Shown here in pieces: positions 1 to 3,992 of a stretch of DNA of 5,836 nt (its first letter is position 1; every line of letters begins with the position of its first letter). The translations under genes were made by a program, and so were the position numbers. Under the pieces are notes generated by a model, which made no database searches, was not told the DNA's origin, and saw only the letters and a list, made by a program, of their open reading frames with translations. This DNA is from Acidobacteriota bacterium (GTDB lineage: Bacteria > Acidobacteriota > Holophagae > Thermotomaculales > Thermotomaculaceae). The DNA is taken from the NCBI GenBank assembly GCA_027067895.1, contig JAMOUY010000373.1:1-5836 (forward strand). The letters run 5' to 3'.

Positions 1-1450
1 TTATGTAATTGCTTTTAGACATAATATCCATAGTTGCTCCCTTTAAATACGGCATTAAAACGCCGGGGAAAAGTCCGATTCCGATTATAACCACAACAAA
101 AACCGCAAGAGGAAGAAGGGGAAGAAGAGAAAAATTTCTTTTCTCTATCCTTGTAGGCTCAGGCTCTTTAAACATAACCTGCAATACCCTGAAATAGTAA
201 ACTCCCTCAACAACGCTTGCGGCAAGTATGAGCATAATCAAAACAATGTGCTCCGCCTTCGCCGCAGCGGTCAGTATCATCAACTTGCTCATAAACCCGT
301 TCAAGGGCGGGAATCCCATAACTCCCAATGCGGCAACGGCAAAAACGCCTGCGACAAAGGGATATTTTCTTCCTATTCCCCTCAACTCTTCAACAGTGCT
401 TCCGCCGGCGGCTTTGGCAAGCAAACCCACGCTTAAAAACAGAGTCGCTTTTAAAACTGCATGGTTAACAAAGTGGAAAACCGCACCCTGTAAGGCTTGC
501 GAAGTGCCTATTCCCACGGCAAAGAGAATTACTCCAATCTGGCCGAGGGAAGAATAACCGAGCATTCTTTTTACGTCATTCTGTCTCAACGCCGCCAATT
601 CGGAAACAATCACCGTCATTATGCCGAAAACCATTAAAAGTTTTATAAAGAGCGCATTGGACGCTATTGTAAACAGAAACCTAATCATTGCGTAAAGCCC
701 CGCCTTTACGGTAACCGCGGAAAACAAAGCCGCAACCGGGGCGGGTGCGCCCTGATATACGTCCGGCGCCCAAGCGTTTAAAGGAAACATTTCGGATTCA
801 ATCCCAAGCCCCACAAAGAGAAAAATTACGGCAAGCGTTGCCACCTTGGGATTCATCTGGGAAAACCTGTTTGCTATATCCGCCATGTTTAGAGTGCCCA
901 ACTGGTTATAGATAAGAGCAATTCCCAGAAGTAGAAATGCGGAAGAAATTGAGCCGACAAGCAGAAATTTAATGCCCGCCTCGCTTCCCTTTCTATCTTT
1001 CTTTATAGCAGTAAGCGCATAGGAAGAAATGCTCATAATCTCAATAAAAACAAACATGTTGAAAATATCGCCTGTAAGAACAATTCCCGTTGAGCCCATT
1101 ACCACAAGAAGAATCAGCATTGAAAACTTATCCTGAGTTTCCGTAGTGTTGTCTTTCAAAAGGTAAAGAGAAACAAGAAAGCCCATCACCGAAATCAGGC
1201 ATGCCAAAAACATAGAAAACGGCGTTATGGCAAGGTTAATTCCGAAAGGCGGTTTATAACCGGCAATTATAACCCTTATCGGCTTTTCCAACACCTTGGG
1301 CAGAAAGTAAAATCCCACAAAAGTGTTGAAAAGCAGGGTTAAACTCATGGCGTAAAGCCCGGCTTTCTTATGGATATACCCTAAAAGGGGTATGGAAAAT
1401 GCGACAAACAGCGGAACGGCAATCATCAAAATAGGACTAAACCAACTCAC
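1..1450 (-). CDS. mrpD: Mrp/Mbh antiporter subunit D (NuoN/NuoM-like proton channel), 3' end cut by window
   Basis: Proton-translocating membrane subunit of an Mrp/Mbh-type cation/H+ antiporter, homologous to complex I NuoM/NuoN and MbhH. I translated 483 uninterrupted residues from a GTG at 1450-1448; the frame is still open at base 1, so the last few residues and the stop lie outside (family members are about 490-500 aa). The protein is almost wholly hydrophobic, with the proton_antipo_M pattern. Landmarks are Glu137 in FVFIEIMSISSYAL (TM5), FPLNAWAPDVYQGAPAPVAA at about 222-241, Lys249 in VTVKAGLYA (TM8), FHFVNHAVLKATLFL at 325-339 with His330 and Lys334, and FPPLNGFMSKLMIL at 380-393 with Lys389. 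The usual TM7 Lys (GIKxxLFPL) is replaced by Glu218 in GIESEMFPL. The start is 2 bases after the mrpC stop, with AGGGGG five bases upstream. Identification as subunit D is firm; the exact antiporter type (Na+/H+, K+/H+ or redox-coupled) is not determinable here. Confidence 0.93.
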   Translation of the reverse strand, partial: MSWFSPILMIAVPLFVAFSIPLLGYIHKKAGLYAMSLTLLFNTFVGFYFLPKVLEKPIRVIIAGYKPPFGINLAITPFSMFLACLISVMGFLVSLYLLKDNTTETQDKFSMLILLVVMGSTGIVLTGDIFNMFVFIEIMSISSYALTAIKKDRKGSEAGIKFLLVGSISSAFLLLGIALIYNQLGTLNMADIANRFSQMNPKVATLAVIFLFVGLGIESEMFPLNAWAPDVYQGAPAPVAALFSAVTVKAGLYAMIRFLFTIASNALFIKLLMVFGIMTVIVSELAALRQNDVKRMLGYSSLGQIGVILFAVGIGTSQALQGAVFHFVNHAVLKATLFLSVGLLAKAAGGSTVEELRGIGRKYPFVAGVFAVAALGVMGFPPLNGFMSKLMILTAAAKAEHIVLIMLILAASVVEGVYYFRVLQVMFKEPEPTRIEKRNFSLLPLLPLAVFVVVIIGIGLFPGVLMPYLKGATMDIMSKSNYI

Positions 1451-1452
1451 GC

Positions 1453-1821
1453 CTACCCCCTCATCTTCTTAATCTTTGAAACATTTAAAGTTCCGTAATG
1501 TTCGTAAACCCTGATAACAATGGAAAGACCCAAAGCAAGCACCGCAACACCGATAACAATGGCTGTAAGAACAAGAGCCTGAGGCACCGGGTCAACCATG
1601 TTTCCCGAACTTAACCCTTGTTTTGAAAAAATCGGCGCAGTTTTTCCGGTAACATAGCCTATGGCAATAAAGAAAAGATTTATTCCCGTATCCAAAATAC
1701 CAAGGGCTATTAAAATTTTAATAAGGTTTCTTTTAGTCAAAGCACCGAACAAACCGATTACCATTAGCATCAAAATGCCTGCAAAAACTATATAATGAGT
1801 GTTCATAATCAACGCCTTCAT
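1453..1821 (-). CDS. mrpC: Mrp/Mbh antiporter subunit C (NuoK-like)
   Basis: Small three-helix membrane subunit homologous to complex I NuoK and MbhG; it packs against subunit D at the proton-conducting interface. The 122-aa product shows three hydrophobic segments (about 9-27, 34-55 and 82-105). It carries the strong family signature DPVPQALVLTAIVIGVA at 77-93, followed by RVYEHYGTLNV, a typical MnhC ending. A loop of about 20 residues (GKTAPIF...) between helices 2 and 3 is usual for MnhC/MbhG. The ATG at 1821 overlaps the upstream stop as ATGA and has GGGGGT upstream. A second ATG at 1806 (MNTHYIVF), with AAGG before it, would give 117 aa and fits the usual N-terminus equally well, so the start is uncertain by five residues. 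It is followed 2 bases later by mrpD. Confidence 0.94.
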   Translation of the reverse strand: MKALIMNTHYIVFAGILMLMVIGLFGALTKRNLIKILIALGILDTGINLFFIAIGYVTGKTAPIFSKQGLSSGNMVDPVPQALVLTAIVIGVAVLALGLSIVIRVYEHYGTLNVSKIKKMRG

Positions 1822-2528
1822 TCTATTACCCCCATCATGTTGTCAAGCAATCCGGTAAGTTCGGAACCGACCTTGAAACCGACTGCAACGTAAATTATGG
1901 GAATTACGCCTGCACTGAAAAGGTCGCCGACTTTGCCAAGAGGAAGGAAGTTTGCAAGGAAACTTCCTAAAAGGACAAGGCCTATAAGTCCGACGGTAAC
2001 GAAGGTTAAACCGGCAAGGCTTTCAGTCCATTTAACGTATCCATGCTTAATTTCATATCCTTCAAGGGCAAGAAGCATCATTAAAAAACCGGTTGCTATC
2101 ACCGTACCCCCCTGAAACCCTCCTCCGGGAGAAAGGTGTCCGTGGATAAAGATATAGGCTCCGAAAAGAATTACAATTGCCAGAAGAGGCTTTGAGCCGT
2201 ATTGAAGCATTGTGTTGGCGAGAATTTTCTGCTTCTTCACCTTTCTATGGCCTGAAAGAATTGCCCCAAGTCCCGTTGCCGCTAAAAACAGAACGGTAAC
2301 CTCGCCCAAAGTATCAAACCCCCTGTAATTTACAACAATTGAGGTAACAACATTTGCCGATTGAGTATCTTTTATGTCGTTTTCCAAGTAATACTTTGCC
2401 ACTCCCTTAACATTGTTGAGGTCAAGGAAGGATATTACGCTAAACATCTGAAATCCGAAGTAAAGAACAATAAGAAAAACAAAGATGTTTTTCACCCTTA
2501 ATCTTTTTTTCAATCCCGGCTTTTTCAT
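1818..2528 (-). CDS. mrpB: Fused MbhE-like + MnhB-domain antiporter subunit
   Basis: Membrane subunit of the Mrp/Mbh complex, 236 aa, combining two domains that are separate proteins (MbhE and MbhF) in Pyrococcus Mbh. The N-terminal part (about 1-95) has a first helix at 14-35 and the MbhE-type signature around 59-86 (VVNYRGFDTLGEVTVLF, conserved Asp72 and Glu76). In Bacillus-type Mrp this region forms the C-terminus of MrpA. The C-terminal part (about 108-236) is the MnhB domain, with ILFGAYIFIHGHLSPGGGFQ at 120-139, then GG and a long hydrophobic stretch with LEGYE at 155-159. The start was set at the ATG at 2528-2526 because GAGGAG lies 7 bases upstream and the preceding stop is 1 base away; an upstream in-frame ATG at 2552 would add eight residues and overlap the preceding gene. 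The stop overlaps mrpC as ATGA. Confidence 0.92.
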   Translation of the reverse strand: MKKPGLKKRLRVKNIFVFLIVLYFGFQMFSVISFLDLNNVKGVAKYYLENDIKDTQSANVVTSIVVNYRGFDTLGEVTVLFLAATGLGAILSGHRKVKKQKILANTMLQYGSKPLLAIVILFGAYIFIHGHLSPGGGFQGGTVIATGFLMMLLALEGYEIKHGYVKWTESLAGLTFVTVGLIGLVLLGSFLANFLPLGKVGDLFSAGVIPIIYVAVGFKVGSELTGLLDNMMGVIE

Positions 2529-2529
2529 A

Positions 2530-2790
2530 TCATTGCTCCTCGTCTTTCTCAAATCTCTCGGTTTTTCTTATGGCAATGAGGAAAACCACGGTTGAAAGAC
2601 CGGCACCGATTGCCGCTTCGGTCATTGCAACATCGGGCGCGTGAAGGATAAGAAAAAGCACGCTTGCCATTAGAGAAACAACCGAACTTGCTATAACCGC
2701 AGAAACCAAATCCTCAGTTTTTATAGCAAAGTAAGAGGCAAGTATCATAAGCAATACGCAAACTATCGTTATAATTACCACCACATTCAT
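2530..2790 (-). CDS. mbhD: MbhD-type (DUF4040) antiporter subunit
   Basis: Small membrane subunit, 86 aa, homologous to Pyrococcus MbhD and to the DUF4040 segment of Bacillus-type MrpA; it has distant NuoJ-like character. Three hydrophobic segments are visible (about 3-21, 28-49 and 56-74). The hallmark LHAPDVAMTEAAIGAGLS at 49-66 carries Asp53 and Glu58, acidic residues in a helix that is part of the ion pathway in this family. A charged tail (RKTERFEKDEEQ) follows. An in-frame ATG at 2844 would prepend 18 polar residues and overlap mrpG by 53 bases. The ATG at 2790 is preferred because it follows the mrpG stop by 1 base, has GAGGAG 7 bases upstream, and begins directly with the first helix, as in homologs. 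Here this segment is a separate gene rather than the end of a large MrpA. Confidence 0.92.
   Translation of the reverse strand: MNVVVIITIVCVLLMILASYFAIKTEDLVSAVIASSVVSLMASVLFLILHAPDVAMTEAAIGAGLSTVVFLIAIRKTERFEKDEEQ
2536..2541 (-). promoter_or_regulatory. Ribosome binding site deciding the mrpB start
   Basis: GAGGAG on the minus strand, 7 bases before the ATG at 2528 and within the end of the preceding gene. It favours the 236-aa product over a start at 2552. Confidence 0.78.
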
Positions 2791-2791
2791 T

Positions 2792-3139
2792 TTAATTCTC
2801 CTCTTTTTCTTTGCGGTAATATTCTTCACACTCGTCAACCACAAGTTTGTAAGGCTTTACTCCGCTTCTCAAAGAAGCCCTTGCAAGCACCGAAGAGGAA
2901 AGAGGGTTTGTCATAAGGATAAAAAGTGTGAGAAGAAAGCATTTAACCCACCATTCAGGATGAAGAAACCCAACTCCCATAATTGTGCACATAGCGCCGA
3001 GAGTACTTGCCTTTGTGCCTGCCTGTAACCTATTGTAAAGGTCGGGCATTCTTAAAATCCCAAGGGAAGAAACCACAAGGAAAAAACATCCAATTACAAG
3101 AAGGACATAGCCTGTGTAAGTAAGAATTGTACTCAGCAT
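2792..3139 (-). CDS. mrpG: Mrp antiporter subunit G
   Basis: Small membrane subunit of the Mrp/Mbh complex (MbhC/MnhG/PhaG family), 115 aa, close to the usual 100-125. It has three hydrophobic segments (about 5-27, 45-57 and 66-76). The diagnostic pattern is LGILRMPDLYNRLQAGTKAS at 26-45, continuing TLG, matching the family's G-x-x-R-x-P-D-x-Y-x-R-x-x-A consensus. The charged C-terminus (ECEEYYRKEKEEN) is cytoplasmic by expectation. The start ATG shares a base with the mrpF stop (TAATG) and sits five bases after a run of six Gs serving as ribosome binding site. The role in the family is structural: with E and F it forms the small-subunit end of the complex needed for assembly and antiport. 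The call is secure from motif plus neighbours. Confidence 0.95.
   Translation of the reverse strand: MLSTILTYTGYVLLVIGCFFLVVSSLGILRMPDLYNRLQAGTKASTLGAMCTIMGVGFLHPEWWVKCFLLTLFILMTNPLSSSVLARASLRSGVKPYKLVVDECEEYYRKEKEEN
2798..2803 (-). promoter_or_regulatory. Ribosome binding site deciding the MbhD-type gene start
   Basis: GAGGAG on the minus strand, 7 bases before the ATG at 2790 and inside the last codons of mrpG. It favours the 86-aa product over the longer frame that begins at 2844. Confidence 0.8.
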
Positions 3140-3393
3140 TACAGCCCCCCTTCAAGATAACGCCCGATTATCACCGTGCCGATAAAACCTATTAGCGCGT
3201 AAACCATGGCAACATCAAGGTAAATCTGTCTGTCAAAGATAAACGACAAAACAACCATCAAAGAAACAACAACAACCGACATAAAATCCAATGCCATGGC
3301 TCTGTCGCTCATTGTCGGGCCTTTGTAAAACCTTATAAAAGCGGCTATTAAACTAACCCCTATAAGAAGAACAACAATATCCACAAGCGTCAT
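3139..3393 (-). CDS. mrpF: Mrp antiporter subunit F
   Basis: Small three-helix membrane subunit (MbhB/MnhF/PhaF family), 84 aa, a typical length. The family signature RFYKGPTMSDRAMALDFMSV at 21-40 includes the conserved G-P-T-x-x-D-R-x-x-A-L-D, with Asp30, Arg31 and Asp36. The second hallmark is YLDVAMVYALIGFIGTVII at 58-76. In studied Mrp complexes MrpF is required for antiport and sits beside MrpG and MrpE. The ATG start overlaps the mrpE stop by four bases (ATGA), with a near-perfect GGAGGTG ribosome binding site just upstream (3398-3404), implying coupled translation. Its stop overlaps the mrpG start. Confidence 0.95.
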   Translation of the reverse strand: MTLVDIVVLLIGVSLIAAFIRFYKGPTMSDRAMALDFMSVVVVSLMVVLSFIFDRQIYLDVAMVYALIGFIGTVIIGRYLEGGL

Positions 3394-3881
3394 TGAACAC
3401 CTCCGAGATGCCTTTCAAAAGCGCCTTTTATAACTTCACCGGCTTCTTCTACATCGGAAGTTTTAACGTCAATCCAGTGAATAAACAACTCGTCTCCCTT
3501 AATGTCAAGCGTCATTGTACCCGGGGTTAATGTAATTGAATTTGCAAGCCAGAGTTTGTCCATATCTTCTTTTAATTTTGTCTTAACCCTGACTATACCC
3601 GGATTTAAAGGCAATGACGGAGAAAGAACCCTTTTGGCAACATCAACGTTTGCCTTAACAAGTTCAATCATAAAAACAAAAAGGTAAACAACCTTTCCCC
3701 AGATTCGCTTGGGATGAAGGTGATAAATTCCCCTCCTTGTAAAAAGCGGACCTGTGAAAAGGGAGACAACAACAGCCACAAACAGCCCGGTAATCAACTC
3801 ATCATACCGAAGACTGCCTGTAAGCAATACCCAAATCGCAAACAGGAACAAAACGGTAAAAAACAGTCTTGAAATCTTCAC
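3390..3881 (-). CDS. mrpE: Mrp antiporter subunit E
   Basis: First gene of the antiporter operon; MnhE/PhaE/MbhA family, 163 aa (usual about 155-170). Two close hydrophobic segments at the N-terminus (about 5-22 and 27-47), then a third at about 62-78 (VVYLFVFMIELVKANVDVAK), anchor a soluble C-terminal domain. The diagnostic motif is LANSITLTPGTMTLDIKGDE at about 112-131, followed by LFIHWIDV. The start is a GTG at 3881, giving MKISRLFF after GGGAGGGG at 3884-3891. No upstream ATG fits. The presence of E as leader, ahead of F and G, is the Mbh-like arrangement. A promoter should lie in the 111-base gap upstream, unless the genes are read through from the TPR gene. Confidence 0.95.
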   Translation of the reverse strand: MKISRLFFTVLFLFAIWVLLTGSLRYDELITGLFVAVVVSLFTGPLFTRRGIYHLHPKRIWGKVVYLFVFMIELVKANVDVAKRVLSPSLPLNPGIVRVKTKLKEDMDKLWLANSITLTPGTMTLDIKGDELFIHWIDVKTSDVEEAGEVIKGAFERHLGGVQ

Positions 3882-3883
3882 TG

Positions 3884-3891
3884 CCCCTCCC
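3884..3891 (-). promoter_or_regulatory. Ribosome binding site of mrpE
   Basis: GGGAGGGG on the minus strand, immediately upstream of the GTG at 3881. It supports the GTG as the start of mrpE despite the non-ATG codon; the GGAGG core is four bases from the start codon. Confidence 0.75.
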
Positions 3892-3915
3892 TTTATTTTA
3901 AAATTTCCCCTTTAT
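3889..3915. repeat. Short direct repeat flanking an AT palindrome upstream of mrpE
   Basis: CCCTTTAT occurs at 3889-3896 and again at 3908-3915 (19 bases start to start). The 10-base palindrome ATTTTAAAAT at 3895-3904 lies between them and overlaps the end of the first copy by two bases. The left copy overlaps the mrpE ribosome binding site. It could be an operator or mere AT-rich coincidence; no regulator is recognised. Confidence 0.3.
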
Positions 3916-3931
3916 ACTCGTTCAGTTTATA

Positions 3932-3962
3932 ATAATAACCTAATTTTACTGATATAGTCTAA
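3932..3962 (-). promoter_or_regulatory. Weak candidate sigma-70-type promoter for the antiporter operon
   Basis: On the minus strand TTAGAC (3962-3957) could act as a -35 element and TATTAT (3937-3932) as a -10, but the 19-base spacer is longer than optimal. An A-rich tract just upstream could serve as an UP element. An alternative -10 is TATAAA at 3916-3911, with a poor -35. In such AT-rich DNA this match can easily arise by chance. Confidence 0.25.
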
Positions 3963-3992
3963 CCTTTTTTAATTTTTAGTTTTTTTTTCAAA

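Larger units (their letters stand above)
3882..3992 (-). other. Intergenic leader of the antiporter operon
   Basis: The 111 bases between the TPR gene stop and the mrpE GTG are the only noncoding stretch. They are very AT-rich except for the purine-rich ribosome binding site. On the transcribed strand the part next to the TPR stop is A-rich, and I find no GC-rich hairpin followed by a T run, so no intrinsic terminator for the TPR gene is visible. The operon promoter, if separate, must be here. Confidence 0.7.

Noticed and set aside
228..557. Plus-strand open frame of 109 aa
   Set aside because: It lies antisense to mrpD, whose frame is intact and conserved here. The product resembles no family and is Ala/Pro-rich as expected from reading mrpD backwards.
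1897..2115. Plus-strand open frame of 72 aa
   Set aside because: Antisense to the conserved MnhB domain, Pro/Arg/Lys-rich with no ribosome binding site or family resemblance.
2791..2844. N-terminal extension MWLTSVKN... of the MbhD-type protein
   Set aside because: It would overlap mrpG by 53 bases, and the extension is polar and unlike the family. The ATG at 2790 has a far better ribosome binding site.
3966..3989. T-rich run on the plus strand as a terminator
   Set aside because: No plus-strand gene ends here and no GC-rich stem precedes it. On the minus strand it is an A run, the wrong polarity for terminating the TPR gene.
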